Notes: generated by a model not told the origin, from the sequence alone. Counted from the stretch's first letter, positions 6,248 to 16,595 are shown. The stretch: 64,000 nt of DNA from Bacteroidales bacterium (GCA_021371855.1 JAJFVL010000008.1:117720-181719); one strand, 5' to 3'. A program made the numbers and translations.

Positions 6248-8313
6248 GTAAAACACACATCCCAAAGGAAATCAGCTGGTTGTCATTTAATGAACGTGTT
6301 TTACAGGAAGCCGAGAATCAGGATGTTCCCCTGATAGAAAGATTCAAATTTTTAGGCATATATTCAAATAATCTCGATGAATACTTCAGGGTGAGGGTTG
6401 CTACATTGAAAAGACTTTCACAATTTGGCTCCAGGTCAAAGAGTATTCTTGGTTACAGTCCTAAAGCCACACTTAAAAAGATACAGGAAATAGTACTTTC
6501 CCAGAATTCAAAATTCGAAAGGATCTATTCCGGACTTATCGAAGAACTTGACAGACATAAGATACATATAATCAATGAGAAACAGCTGAATCAGGAACAG
6601 ACTGAGTTCGTACGGAATTATTTCCATAAGGAAGTCCGGACCAGACTGATGCCTTTTCTGATCGAAAAAGACTCAGAACTGCCTAACCTCACGGACGATG
6701 CCATATATTTTGCCATTTCCCTGGTTAAAAAGGATACACAAAAAAAACGATTCGCGCTGCTGGATATTCCGACCGATGTACTCCCAAGATTTGTTATCCT
6801 TCCGGAAATCGGAGAAGATAAGTATATTATTTTTATTGATGATATCATCAGATACGGGCTCAGGGATATCTTTTTTATTTTTGACTTCGATGAGTTTACC
6901 GCGTATACCATAAAACTGACAAAAGATGCAGAACTGGAAATAGTTGACGACATCTCTGAAAGTTATATAGATAAACTTTCACGCAGCCTGCAGCAAAGGA
7001 AATGGGGTACTCCCGTACGTTTTATCTACGACAGGGCCATGCCGGATGACCTTTTGAAGATACTCACAAAAAAACTCCATTTTGGTCCCGATGATGCAAT
7101 AATTCCATCGGAGAGGTATCACAACTTCAAGGACTTCATGAATTTTCCAAACCTTGGGCGTAAAAAATTTTATTATGAACCTCTTGTTCCAATTCCCCAC
7201 AGAGATATTCAACCCGGAAAAAGTATTTTATCAGCAATAAAGAAGAAGGACATAATGCTGTTCTTCCCTTACAATCCTTTCGATCATTTCATTGATCTTT
7301 TACGGGAAGCCTCTATTGATCCTAATGTAACTTCCATTCAGATAACACTATATCGTCTGGCCCGGAATTCAAGTGTAATTAACGCACTTCTTAATGCCGT
7401 AAGGAACGGTAAAAATGTTACCACTGTAGTGGAATTACAGGCACGATTCGATGAGCAGGCAAATATTCTCTGGGGAAATAAGCTGATGGAAGAAGGTGTA
7501 AAAGTAATATACGGCGTACCCGGGCTTAAGGTTCATTCCAAATTATGTCTGATTACAAGAGTGAAAAATGATTTGACTCAGCGTTATGCTGCGATTGGTA
7601 CCGGTAACTTTAATGAAGATACTGCAAGGGTTTATACCGATCATCTTCTTTTGACAACAGACAAGAAGATAACAAATGAAGTCTTTAAAGCATTTAACTT
7701 TTTCAATGTCAATTATAAGAAGGATAATTTTTACCATCTTGTTCTCTCTCCGTTTTTTCTCCGAAATAAGATCATCCTTCTGATAGAGAATGAGATAAAA
7801 AATGCCAAAGCAGGAAAAAAAGCCTTCATCTACCTTAAACTCAACAACCTGACCGACAGTGAAATAATAAATCACCTGTATGAAGCCAGTAAGGCCGGAG
7901 TTACGATAAGATTAATTATAAGGGGTATGATTTCGCTTGTTCCCGGCATAAAAAAGGTAAGCGGGAACATAAAGGCAATTGGAGTCGTCGACCGTTTTCT
8001 GGAACATACAAGATTCATGATATTCTGCAATGGAGGGGACGAAGAGTGTTTTATATCTTCAGCTGATCTGATGACAAGAAACATCGAACACCGGATAGAG
8101 GTCACATGCCCTATATTCGATAAGAACATTAAAAATGAAATGAAAGAGATATTCGAGATACAATGGAGCGATAATACCAAAGCGCGCAAGCTTGATGCCA
8201 CTCTCTCGAATACTCTCATAAAATCAGGGAAGAAATCCATAAACTCCCAGACGGCAGTTTATAATTACATTAAAAAAATAAATGAAAAAGTTCCTGAAAA
8301 ACAATTTGTGTAA
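6244..8313 (+). CDS. ppk: Polyphosphate kinase 1
   Basis: A 689-residue PPK1 that polymerises the ATP gamma-phosphate into polyphosphate, reversibly. The N-terminal domain begins ISWLSFNERVLQEA, followed by the head domain and two phospholipase D-like C-terminal domains. The autophosphorylated His is in KVHSKLCLI (about residue 431), and the second conserved His is in LEHTRFMIF (about 588). FDEQANILWG is the usual nucleotide-site segment. Length is standard. It overlaps the phosphatase gene by four bases and is likely co-expressed with pfkA. The CHAD gene across the divergent promoter region fits a polyphosphate module. Confidence 0.96.
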   Translation: MSKTHIPKEISWLSFNERVLQEAENQDVPLIERFKFLGIYSNNLDEYFRVRVATLKRLSQFGSRSKSILGYSPKATLKKIQEIVLSQNSKFERIYSGLIEELDRHKIHIINEKQLNQEQTEFVRNYFHKEVRTRLMPFLIEKDSELPNLTDDAIYFAISLVKKDTQKKRFALLDIPTDVLPRFVILPEIGEDKYIIFIDDIIRYGLRDIFFIFDFDEFTAYTIKLTKDAELEIVDDISESYIDKLSRSLQQRKWGTPVRFIYDRAMPDDLLKILTKKLHFGPDDAIIPSERYHNFKDFMNFPNLGRKKFYYEPLVPIPHRDIQPGKSILSAIKKKDIMLFFPYNPFDHFIDLLREASIDPNVTSIQITLYRLARNSSVINALLNAVRNGKNVTTVVELQARFDEQANILWGNKLMEEGVKVIYGVPGLKVHSKLCLITRVKNDLTQRYAAIGTGNFNEDTARVYTDHLLLTTDKKITNEVFKAFNFFNVNYKKDNFYHLVLSPFFLRNKIILLIENEIKNAKAGKKAFIYLKLNNLTDSEIINHLYEASKAGVTIRLIIRGMISLVPGIKKVSGNIKAIGVVDRFLEHTRFMIFCNGGDEECFISSADLMTRNIEHRIEVTCPIFDKNIKNEMKEIFEIQWSDNTKARKLDATLSNTLIKSGKKSINSQTAVYNYIKKINEKVPEKQFV

Positions 8314-8382
8314 TTATCAAAAAGACTACAAGTCAGTAAAATTGCCTGATCGCAAAATATTACAACCCTAAGACCTGTACTA

Positions 8383-8907
8383 ATGAATTATTATGTGCTA
8401 TTTACCGGAACTGTCATAATCATTCTATTCTCCTGGTTTTTATCAATCAGATATAAAAGGTATCATGGTATTGCCAGGTTTTTTGCTTTTGAGAGCGTTT
8501 TCATCCTTGTCCTTTTAAATATAAAAATCTGGTTTACAAACCCGTTTTCGCTTTTGCAGATATTATCATGGACATTTCTGGTCTTATCGCTGTATGTTGC
8601 TTCAGTTGGATTCATCCTGCTCAAAAAGAAGGGTAAACCGTATGCAAATTTCGAGAACACATCTGTGCTGGTAAAGTCAGGAATATACAGGTATGTCAGG
8701 CATCCCTTATACCTTTCAGTATTTCTTCTCGGTACAGGGGTGATGTTAAAAGATCCTGAGCCGGTTCAGTTTGTTCTGGGCATTGTCAATCTTATGGCTG
8801 TATATATTACAGCAAGGATTGAAGAGAATGAGATGATAGCAAAATTCGGAGATGAGTACAGAACATATTTGAAAGAATCAAAGATGTTCATTCCATTTAT
8901 ATTTTAA
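8383..8907 (+). CDS. Isoprenylcysteine carboxyl methyltransferase (ICMT/PEMT-like) family membrane protein
   Basis: A 174-residue membrane protein with about four or five hydrophobic helices. It carries the family signature GIYRYVRHPLYLS (about residues 103-115) and the C-terminal ENEMIAKFGDEYRTYLK motif, which bind SAM and substrate in ICMT and phospholipid N-methyltransferases. The methyl acceptor in bacteria is generally unknown. It starts 69 bases after ppk on the same strand and could be a distal operon member or an independent gene. Confidence 0.82.
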   Translation: MNYYVLFTGTVIIILFSWFLSIRYKRYHGIARFFAFESVFILVLLNIKIWFTNPFSLLQILSWTFLVLSLYVASVGFILLKKKGKPYANFENTSVLVKSGIYRYVRHPLYLSVFLLGTGVMLKDPEPVQFVLGIVNLMAVYITARIEENEMIAKFGDEYRTYLKESKMFIPFIF

Positions 8908-8911
8908 GGTT

Positions 8912-9457
8912 TTATTTTGCCGTCAACCACGAGATCACCTTATCTGATCCGGGCTTTTCTTTCGAGTATATGACATCGACAAGCTTGCCGTTTTCGTCAA
9001 TAAGATATTTCTGAAAATTCCATTTTACCTCTGAATCCATAACCCCATTTTTATCTTTGGCTGTGAGCCATTGGTAAAGAGGATGCATATTTTTCCCCTT
9101 TACAGAAATCTTCTCCATCATAGGGAAGGTCACACCGTAATTTCTGGAACAGAATTCCCTTATATCTGCAGCTGACCCGGGTTCCTGATTCAGAAAATTA
9201 TTTGCAGGGAATCCGATGATTACCAGTTCTTTATTGTATTTTTCATACAACTCTTCCAGATCTTTATATTGAGGGGTAAATCCACATTTGGAAGCGGTAT
9301 TTACAATCATTACCTTTTTCCCCTTAAGCGAGCTGAAATCAAAATCGTCACCTTCCAGGGTTTTAACTTTAAAATCATAAAATCCTGATGTCTGTGAAAA
9401 ACCTGCGATCGAAATCATCAGGAAAAAAATCGTTATCATAAGTTTGTCCGGTATCAT
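8912..9457 (-). CDS. Glutathione peroxidase-type peroxidase (Cys form), exported
   Basis: A 181-residue thiol peroxidase of the GPx family with a Cys instead of selenocysteine in NTASKCGFTPQY. It also has the conserved GFPANNFLNQEPG and the Trp-Asn segment KWNFQKYLID. An N-terminal hydrophobic stretch (about residues 5-20, ending GFSQ) is a signal peptide, so it probably acts in the periplasm. Such Cys-GPx enzymes usually use thioredoxin rather than glutathione. It is convergent with the ICMT-like gene, only 4 bases apart. A second in-frame Met at residue 7 is an equally good start. Confidence 0.92.
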   Translation of the reverse strand: MIPDKLMITIFFLMISIAGFSQTSGFYDFKVKTLEGDDFDFSSLKGKKVMIVNTASKCGFTPQYKDLEELYEKYNKELVIIGFPANNFLNQEPGSAADIREFCSRNYGVTFPMMEKISVKGKNMHPLYQWLTAKDKNGVMDSEVKWNFQKYLIDENGKLVDVIYSKEKPGSDKVISWLTAK

Positions 9458-9502
9458 AATTTATTCTTTTATTTACAAAATTATAACAAGCAGGAGAATA
9501 TT

Positions 9503-10489
9503 ATGTTCAGAAAAACACTTAAAACATTGAAAATATTACTAATTGTAATCGTCGTATTGATATGTCTTCCGCGTTCAATCCTCCCGCTTAAGACATCAGA
9601 TCAGCGGGATAATGACATTTCAACCTTAATAAAGTTAAATGAAAGTGAAAAAAGGCTCACAGAGTTCAAAGACGATGAAAAAGCCCTGAAAATGAAGTTG
9701 ATACAGCTTGAGATCATAAATAACAGCAGGAAAAGATATAAAGCCCCGCCTGTTAAACTTGATATTTTTGCATCGAGAGTTGCTAATAAAATTTGTAAGG
9801 AAGCCGCTGAAAATAATTTTGTAGGACACTGGAATACTGATGGGGAAAAGCCTTATCAAAGATACGCTTTTGCCGGTGGTTATGACCATGTTACTGAAAA
9901 TGCTTTTGGGATATGGTCATCAGAGAACTATGTTGCATCTTCTTCGAATATCAGCTCAATGATGAAAAAAGGACATAGCACTTTCATGGCTGAAAGAGCC
10001 CCTTATGACGGTCACAAAAAGACAATAATCAACAAAACACACAATTTTGTCGGAATCGGATATTATCTGTCAGGAAAACAGTTCAGATATTATGAAGAAT
10101 TTGTTGACAGGTATCTTGAGTTTAAAGATATTCCGGAGGAAGCAAGAACTGATGAGCCTGTCAAAATAACAGTTAATACCAACGGTGAAAACTTTTTGTA
10201 TTACCTGATAGCCTACAGGGAAAAGTTCCCTGAACCTATTGCGCCATCACGCATCAGCAAACTAGGAAGTTATGAGGACTTTACAAGTGAAGAGTATTTA
10301 AAAGTTCCCGCGTGGGATCTTGCCCGATACAGGAATGGGAATACATACAATATACCTTTAAAATTCTCTAAAGAAGGGCTTTATTACATTATCATCTATA
10401 TCGACGAAAAAGAGTATTCTGGTGCAACTTCGCTTAGCACCAAAGGAAAGACTGCTGCAAGCGGAATAGTGATAAGAGTGAATAAATAG
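9503..10489 (+). CDS. CAP (SCP/PR1-like) domain protein, membrane-anchored or exported
   Basis: A 328-residue protein with an N-terminal hydrophobic segment (about residues 9-24) and a CAP domain from about 65 to 210: LEIINNSRKRYKAPPVKLD, then FVGHWNTDGEKPYQRYAFAG and ENAFG, the usual His and Glu cleft motifs of bacterial CAP proteins. The C-terminal 110 residues form a separate, beta-rich region that I cannot assign. CAP proteins are secreted and of diverse function (lipid binding, proteolysis); no specific role can be inferred. It is divergent from the peroxidase gene. Confidence 0.82.
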   Translation: MFRKTLKTLKILLIVIVVLICLPRSILPLKTSDQRDNDISTLIKLNESEKRLTEFKDDEKALKMKLIQLEIINNSRKRYKAPPVKLDIFASRVANKICKEAAENNFVGHWNTDGEKPYQRYAFAGGYDHVTENAFGIWSSENYVASSSNISSMMKKGHSTFMAERAPYDGHKKTIINKTHNFVGIGYYLSGKQFRYYEEFVDRYLEFKDIPEEARTDEPVKITVNTNGENFLYYLIAYREKFPEPIAPSRISKLGSYEDFTSEEYLKVPAWDLARYRNGNTYNIPLKFSKEGLYYIIIYIDEKEYSGATSLSTKGKTAASGIVIRVNK

Positions 10490-10506
10490 AATATTATTCT
10501 AAGAAA

Positions 10507-10749
10507 TCAATCCTCACACCAGATATTTAGTTCGACATAAAACTCATCATCATCATGACGATATTCAACCAATTTAACTTTTCCATGAGTACCAGACCAG
10601 CAATTAGCAGATTTTTTTATCTCATCTATTTCTTCCTTTTTGAGAATATCATGAACATTAATCAATTCTTTGACCCGTGGGATAAAAGGTAAATTGGTCC
10701 AATAGTCGGTTTCACTATTTTCAGTTGAGAATATAAGTTTTGTTTTCAT
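10507..10749 (-). CDS. Small hypothetical protein
   Basis: An 80-residue soluble protein, acidic, with a predicted central helix (VHDILKKEEIDEIKKSA) and beta-like ends (KVKLVEYRHDDDEFYVELNIW). No family is recognised. It starts with ATG, lies convergent to the CAP gene, and is separated from the RND gene stop by a terminator hairpin, so it appears to be its own unit. The coding frame looks genuine, with balanced composition and no competing frame. Confidence 0.55.
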   Translation of the reverse strand: MKTKLIFSTENSETDYWTNLPFIPRVKELINVHDILKKEEIDEIKKSANCWSGTHGKVKLVEYRHDDDEFYVELNIWCED

Positions 10750-10776
10750 ATTAACGAAATTATGTTCATTTAGTTG

Positions 10777-10818
10777 AAAAAATCCGGATGCAATTGATTA
10801 ACCGGCATCCGGATTTTT
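10777..10818 (-). terminator. Intrinsic terminator of the efflux operon
   Basis: AATCCGGATGC and GCATCCGGATT pair perfectly, flanked by A and T runs. It is 33 bases after the stop of the RND gene (minus strand), and symmetric enough to work both ways. Confidence 0.85.
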
Positions 10819-10850
10819 TACACCAAAACTTTTATTGTTTTATCAATTTG

Positions 10851-13800
10851 CTAATTAATCGCTTGTTCCAATACTTTTTTTGTAATAAGTTCGTTTTTTG
10901 CAACCGGACTTTTATGTCTCTTAACCAATTTATCCAAAAGAACATACAGTACCGGCACGATTATATATGAAAGAACCATAGAACTTGCCAGACCACCAAT
11001 AAGCACCCATCCAAGACCATTTTTCCATTCGGCGCCGGCACCAGTACCTAATGCGATCGGCAACATACCTACAATAAGTGCGAGGTTGGTCATAAGGATT
11101 GGCCTGAAACGCACAGAAGTAGCTTCAATGATGGCATCAAAGGCTTTCTTCCCTTTTTCCTGTGCGTTGTTGGCAAAGTCGACTACAAGGATTGCATTCT
11201 TTGCGACCAGTCCCATAAGCATTATAATACCCATGATAGAGAATATGCTCAGGGTCTTACCTGATAATGCCAGTGCCAGTAATGCTCCTATTATGGAAAG
11301 AGGCAGGGAAAGCATAACTACCATCGGATAAACATAACTGTCATATAATGCAACCATTGTCAGGTACATGAGAATAATAGATGCGATAAAAGCTATTCCC
11401 AGACTTGAGAATGAATCGCCCTGACTCTCCATGGTTCCGGCATATATGACATCAACATCTGCAGGCTTATCGCTTTTTGCAATCCGGGCTTTAATCTCCT
11501 CTCCTACGGTACCAATCGTTTTGCCTACCATATTACCTGAAATCATAATTGAAGGCATCTTATTATAACGTATGAGTGTTGAAGGACTTTCACCCTCTGA
11601 AATATCAGCCACCTGTGAAAGTTTTACGAGCTGTCCTGAATGATTCATAAACGATATATTTTCAACATCTGATTTACTTTTCCTGTCAAATTCGTCCAAA
11701 GAAATATACATATCGTACTCATTGCTGCCATCGCGATATTTGAGATCGCGGTTTCCTTCATAAAGAATGTACATCTGTGAGCCTATCTCACCAATTGTAA
11801 GTCCCATTTTTGCCAGTTTTTCACGATCGAACTTTACGACTATTTCTTTATTACCGGCTTCAATCGACGATTCTATATCAACGGTACCTTCAATATCGCG
11901 TAATTCATTGACCACAAACTGGCTGTATTTTTTTGCCTTTTCAAAATCATTACTCTGCACATAAATCATCAGAGGTGTCGATGTGGTACCCATCATGCTG
12001 ACCTCCTCCACTTTAAATTTAGGCCCTGCAAAAGCGGCCCCGAGATCATTCTGAAGTTGTTTTGAGAATAATTTGGAACTGAGTTTTCTCTGATCTTTGG
12101 GAACAAGTTTTATATTAAACTCTGCAGCATAAGGAGTTTCCATAAACGACATAGTACCACCTTTTGTACCCACCTTGGTATACACAGTGGTAATCTCCGG
12201 ATACTTAAGCATCATCTTTTCAACAGCAAGGCACATTCCGCTGGTCTGTTCCAGGGGAGCAGTCCTGTCTAGTTCCATCGATATAATAAATTCTCCACGG
12301 TCACCGGCATCCATAAAATCAGTCTGGATAAAGCCTCCTCCTACCAGGAAAAATGAACCGAATAACAATACTGTAGCTGTTGCAATTGTAGCAAATTTAT
12401 GCTTCAACGCCCATTTAGTCAAATAAAGTACAGCTGACTTTAACCATGTGATCATACTTTCGAAAGCAAGGAGGAAACGGTCAAATGGATTTTTCCTGTC
12501 AAATTTTTTCAGCTTATCAAAACGTGATGTAAGAAGCGGAACCAGGGTAAACGAAACCAAAAGACTTAACAGAATAGCTATTACAATGACTAATGAAAAA
12601 GAACGTAATACCTGTCCTGTTGTACCAGGGATAAGACCTATAGGAAGAAACACTGCTATCAGAACAATTGTAATAGAAGCAACTGTAAGTCCGATTTCAT
12701 TGGTTGCATCAAGCGTGGCCTGCCATCTGGTTTTACCCATTTCGAGGTGACGATGAATATTTTCAAGTACAACAATGGCATCATCCACAATAACCCCAAC
12801 CACAATTGACATGGCAAGCAATGTCAGCAGGTTCAGAGAAAAACCAAACAGCCAGAAAAATGTAAATGTCGAGATAATTGACGTAGGTATGGATACGAAA
12901 ACAAATATCAGATTCCTGAATGTATGCAGAAACAGCAACATGGTTACGGATACAAGAATAATTGCAAAAATCAGGTCGAGCATAACGCCATTTACCGCAT
13001 CTTCGGTGAATTCAGAAACATCACTGGAAATTGTGAATTTAAGATTCTGTGCTGCATACTCTTTTTCAAAATCAGCGAGTACAGCTTTAACTGCTTTGCT
13101 TATTTCCACGGCATTACCATCAGTTTGTTTCTGAATAGTCAGACCGATAGCCGGTTGGCCGTTAATTCGGGCCAGTTTGGTTGATTGTCTGGTACCATCA
13201 ACAACTGTGGCTACGTCGCTTATTTTTATATCGGACCCATCGCGTGTTGTACCAATTATCAGATCCCTTATCTGGTCAAGGTTTTCAAACTTACCGGCCA
13301 GTCTGACGATGTATTTTGTGTCATCATCTTTTACTTTACCTGTAGGAAAATCAACGTTTGCAGCCTGTATGACCTGCTTTACCTGAAGCAGTGAGATGCC
13401 ATACTGCTCAAGTTTCTGGGCATTGGCCTTAATCTCTATTTCGCGCTCGTTGCCACCAAGTATTTCAACCTGGGCAGCACCTTTTATCTGGGAAAGTCTT
13501 GTCTTGATCTCCTTATCTACAATGTCGTAAAACTCCGTTTCCGGGATATTTGCATTCACTGCGATGCTCATCACAGGAAACATGTTCATATCGAACTTTA
13601 TAAACTGCGGGTCTTTGCTGTTTTCGGGAAGTTTGCTGTCTTTTATCATATTCACCTTCCTTTCAGCTTCCTGCAGTGCTACATCGGCATCAATACCATC
13701 TTTATATTGAATCATTACTGCCGACATGCCTTCTGCCGAATAGGCGGTAATCTTGTCTATTCCCTCCAGAGAAGATATTGCATCTTCTATATGCTTTGTT

Positions 13801-13988
13801 ACAGAGCTTTCCACTTCTGAAGGTGCAGCTCCAGGGTAAATAGTCATTACCACGTTTATCGGGAGATCCATACTGGGTGATAGTTCCTTATTCAGAAGAG
13901 TGTAGCTGAATATACCTCCCAGTGCAAGCAGGGTAAATATTACAACTGGTATGGTTGTTCGTTTTAGTGATATTTCTGTTATTTTCAT
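10851..13988 (-). CDS. RND efflux transporter permease (AcrB/MexB-like, HAE1 type)
   Basis: A 1045-residue inner-membrane proton-drug antiporter, at the standard length. It starts MKITEISLKRTTIPVV and has the N-terminal TM helix, two large periplasmic loops and two six-helix bundles. The TM4 proton-relay pair appears in VVGVIVDDAIVVLENIHRH (DD). Repeat symmetry is visible in the second half (MLMGLVAKNAILVVDFAN). With the upstream adaptor and TolC genes it forms a complete tripartite pump that exports hydrophobic compounds. It is last in the tetR-tolC-adaptor-RND unit, 112 bases after the adaptor. The substrate is unknown. Confidence 0.96.
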   Translation of the reverse strand: MKITEISLKRTTIPVVIFTLLALGGIFSYTLLNKELSPSMDLPINVVMTIYPGAAPSEVESSVTKHIEDAISSLEGIDKITAYSAEGMSAVMIQYKDGIDADVALQEAERKVNMIKDSKLPENSKDPQFIKFDMNMFPVMSIAVNANIPETEFYDIVDKEIKTRLSQIKGAAQVEILGGNEREIEIKANAQKLEQYGISLLQVKQVIQAANVDFPTGKVKDDDTKYIVRLAGKFENLDQIRDLIIGTTRDGSDIKISDVATVVDGTRQSTKLARINGQPAIGLTIQKQTDGNAVEISKAVKAVLADFEKEYAAQNLKFTISSDVSEFTEDAVNGVMLDLIFAIILVSVTMLLFLHTFRNLIFVFVSIPTSIISTFTFFWLFGFSLNLLTLLAMSIVVGVIVDDAIVVLENIHRHLEMGKTRWQATLDATNEIGLTVASITIVLIAVFLPIGLIPGTTGQVLRSFSLVIVIAILLSLLVSFTLVPLLTSRFDKLKKFDRKNPFDRFLLAFESMITWLKSAVLYLTKWALKHKFATIATATVLLFGSFFLVGGGFIQTDFMDAGDRGEFIISMELDRTAPLEQTSGMCLAVEKMMLKYPEITTVYTKVGTKGGTMSFMETPYAAEFNIKLVPKDQRKLSSKLFSKQLQNDLGAAFAGPKFKVEEVSMMGTTSTPLMIYVQSNDFEKAKKYSQFVVNELRDIEGTVDIESSIEAGNKEIVVKFDREKLAKMGLTIGEIGSQMYILYEGNRDLKYRDGSNEYDMYISLDEFDRKSKSDVENISFMNHSGQLVKLSQVADISEGESPSTLIRYNKMPSIMISGNMVGKTIGTVGEEIKARIAKSDKPADVDVIYAGTMESQGDSFSSLGIAFIASIILMYLTMVALYDSYVYPMVVMLSLPLSIIGALLALALSGKTLSIFSIMGIIMLMGLVAKNAILVVDFANNAQEKGKKAFDAIIEATSVRFRPILMTNLALIVGMLPIALGTGAGAEWKNGLGWVLIGGLASSMVLSYIIVPVLYVLLDKLVKRHKSPVAKNELITKKVLEQAIN

Positions 13989-14100
13989 TTTTTACAACTT
14001 CTTATTTTAACTGGTTAAAACCTTGCACAGCCGTGCCACTTATTCACAGACACAAATATTAATTTTAAAATAGTCCGGTACTTGTGTCAGTTTTTCATTG

Positions 14101-15165
14101 TTATTGAATGATTTTGATATCATCACCATCTTTCAGATTCAGCTGACCACTGATAATAACCTGTTCACCATCTGATAAGCCGCTCAATACCTCGACCTGT
14201 TTATTGTTGCTCTGACCAATAATAATTGCGCGTTTTACTGCTTTTCCGTTACTGGCCACAAATACAACAGGACTTTCCATACTCTCAACTATGCCGGTCT
14301 TGCTTATAATAATCTCCTCTTCATTTGTCACCGGGAGTTCAGCTTCTGCATATAAACCGCTCTTCAGATGTGCGTTTACATCGTTATCAAGGGTAATTTC
14401 AACATTGAATTTCAGAACAGCATCAGCCTTCTCTGCAATTGCGGTGATTCTTCCTGTGAATTTTTTATCGGGAAAGACAGTTAAACGTACTGCAACAGTC
14501 TGTCCAGGTTTAACTTTATATACTTCTTTCTCCGATATTCTGATATTAAGTTTTAGCCTGTTGTTATTTACAATTTCGCAGACAGGTGATCCTCCTCCAA
14601 GCAGCTGGCCGACAGTAATAAAATCATTATTGATATAACCCGCAATAGGGGCTTTGATACTTGTGTTGCTTAACGCTTTTTTTGCAGTTATCAGGTCTGC
14701 CTTTGCTTTTTTCAGTCCGATATTTGCCTGCTCAAGGTCACGTTTTGTTACAGCGTTTTCTTCAGACAAACGTGACAGACGTTCAACATCTCTTTCGAAC
14801 TGTGCATAATTAGCTTCAGCAGTAAGAACATTGGCAGAAATCACTTCGTCATCTACTTTCGCGATAACATCTCCTGCAGAAACCTTGTCACCTTTTTCTT
14901 TATATATTTTAACGATCTTTCCCTGTGTTTCCGAAACCATGTTCAAAACCTCCGATGCTTCCAGGGTTCCTGTGGCTACAACATTTTCAGATAAGATACT
15001 TTTCTTTACGGTTTCTACGGCTACAGGAATATTTTCTACTTTCCTTTGTGAAAATGCTACTTCGTCCCGGAATTGTTGTTTATTACTTCTTAGTTTGAAA
15101 ACAACTAACAAAATGGCTACAATTAAAACTGCCAATGCAATGATACGTGATCCTTTGATTTTCAT
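14101..15165 (-). CDS. RND efflux periplasmic adaptor (membrane fusion protein)
   Basis: A 354-residue adaptor. The N-terminal TM/signal segment (about residues 8-24) is followed by the lipoyl half-motif VSETQGKIVKIYKEKGDKVSAGDVIAKVDDEV, an alpha-helical hairpin (about 118-165), the second lipoyl half IKAPIAGYINNDFITVGQLL, a beta-barrel and a membrane-proximal domain ending GLSDGEQVIISGQLNLKDGD. It bridges the RND pump to the TolC-like channel. It has no lipobox, so it is anchored by its N-terminal helix. It lies 30 bases after the tolC gene stop. Confidence 0.94.
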   Translation of the reverse strand: MKIKGSRIIALAVLIVAILLVVFKLRSNKQQFRDEVAFSQRKVENIPVAVETVKKSILSENVVATGTLEASEVLNMVSETQGKIVKIYKEKGDKVSAGDVIAKVDDEVISANVLTAEANYAQFERDVERLSRLSEENAVTKRDLEQANIGLKKAKADLITAKKALSNTSIKAPIAGYINNDFITVGQLLGGGSPVCEIVNNNRLKLNIRISEKEVYKVKPGQTVAVRLTVFPDKKFTGRITAIAEKADAVLKFNVEITLDNDVNAHLKSGLYAEAELPVTNEEEIIISKTGIVESMESPVVFVASNGKAVKRAIIIGQSNNKQVEVLSGLSDGEQVIISGQLNLKDGDDIKIIQ

Positions 15166-15195
15166 ATAAATGATATTAATGTTTTTATTTTCAGA

Positions 15196-16557
15196 TTATT
15201 TAATTAATGATTTCAGAGTACCTGATGATTTCAGCATTTTTATTTCAGCCGTCTTGCATTTGAGTATCTGCTGATTAAGAGAATTATCGGCTTGTAAAAA
15301 ATCGGAATTAACATTCAGCAGGTCTGCCATTGAGGCCATACCTTCCTGGTACAGCAAAGAGGTCTGATCGTATACTTTCTGAGCCAGTGCAAGATTTTCT
15401 TTTTGAGCTGACAGCATGTTGAATGCTGTCTGGTATTCGAGAAGAGCGCTATTGTAACTTACCGTAAGCAGGTCCTTTGTCTTTAAAATATCCTGTTTAA
15501 CCTGTGCCTGTTTCAGCTGAACCTGCTTGACTTTTGAATAGTTTGATCCTGAAGTAAAAATTGGCATTGACAAGCTAAGTCCTATGGTCTTCATATTGCT
15601 ATGTTCTTCCATTACAGGAGCCACATTGTAATATGAATAATTAAACTGACCGAAAGCTGCAAGGGTAGGAAGAAACGTGGCTTTCGAAAGTTTTATCTGC
15701 TGACCGTAAAGCTCATCCTGTTTCATCAGTGCCTTATATGCCGGAACATTTTCAACTGCAAAAGCTGTTGCTGCACTGTTGTTGACAAAATCGTCAAGCA
15801 GCATTGTGGTATCAATAGCCAGAGTGCTGTCAGCGGGCATTCCTGCCAGGGCTTTCAGATAATTCACCTGAATGGTGATTCCGTTCTGGATAGTCTGGCG
15901 TGTTACTTCCAGATTCGAGATTGTTACTTTTAAACGGTTTACCTGACTTTCCTTGATAAAATCATTTTTATAACTTACTTCTGATATCCTGTATATCTCT
16001 TTCAGGTTATTGATTGATTTGTCAACAGTTTGCAATTGAAGCATCAAAGAACCGGCCTGATAATAACCCGAAGCCACCTCCGCTATCACGTCTTCTTCAC
16101 TTTTTTCTTTTAAAATTGAATAGAGCTCCTGTGCTTTTTTTGCTGTTTGAAGTCCCGTCCAGTACGATTGGCTGTATATAAGCTGGGTAACCTGAATACC
16201 CGCTGATGCCATGTCAATACCATCAATCTGATCCATCTGTGAAAGTATTCCTGTAACCATCTGCTGATAATTTGCAGGCACATTTGCGTTCACCATGTCA
16301 AATGCAGATTGCGGAACTTCAACATCGTACAGCATTTTGCTGTAACTGCCTGAGGCTGATACCTGCGGTAGCCCTTTTCCCAAAACTTCTTTACGTGAAT
16401 AACCAGCTTCCTGATACTGAAGATCCGACTTCTTAATGTCACGACTATGCTCCAAAGCATAATTTATCAAATCATTAATCTTTGTCTGCCCGCTCGCATC
16501 CAGACACAGCAGACCAATGCTGAGTGCAAATAAAATTGTTAATGTTCTTATTCTCAT
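15196..16557 (-). CDS. TolC-family outer membrane efflux protein
   Basis: A 453-residue outer-membrane factor with a clear signal peptide (cleavage near ASGQ, residue 24). The two internally repeated helical/beta halves of the OEP fold are visible, with long Gln/Lys-rich coiled-coil helices at about 180-240 and 350-420. It provides the trimeric exit duct for the RND pump encoded downstream. It is the first structural gene after tetR, and a TetR-type operator sits 39-57 bases before its start codon. Confidence 0.93.
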   Translation of the reverse strand: MRIRTLTILFALSIGLLCLDASGQTKINDLINYALEHSRDIKKSDLQYQEAGYSRKEVLGKGLPQVSASGSYSKMLYDVEVPQSAFDMVNANVPANYQQMVTGILSQMDQIDGIDMASAGIQVTQLIYSQSYWTGLQTAKKAQELYSILKEKSEEDVIAEVASGYYQAGSLMLQLQTVDKSINNLKEIYRISEVSYKNDFIKESQVNRLKVTISNLEVTRQTIQNGITIQVNYLKALAGMPADSTLAIDTTMLLDDFVNNSAATAFAVENVPAYKALMKQDELYGQQIKLSKATFLPTLAAFGQFNYSYYNVAPVMEEHSNMKTIGLSLSMPIFTSGSNYSKVKQVQLKQAQVKQDILKTKDLLTVSYNSALLEYQTAFNMLSAQKENLALAQKVYDQTSLLYQEGMASMADLLNVNSDFLQADNSLNQQILKCKTAEIKMLKSSGTLKSLIK

Positions 16558-16595
16558 AAAATTAAAATAAATATTCAGTCAAATTTATCAATAAC

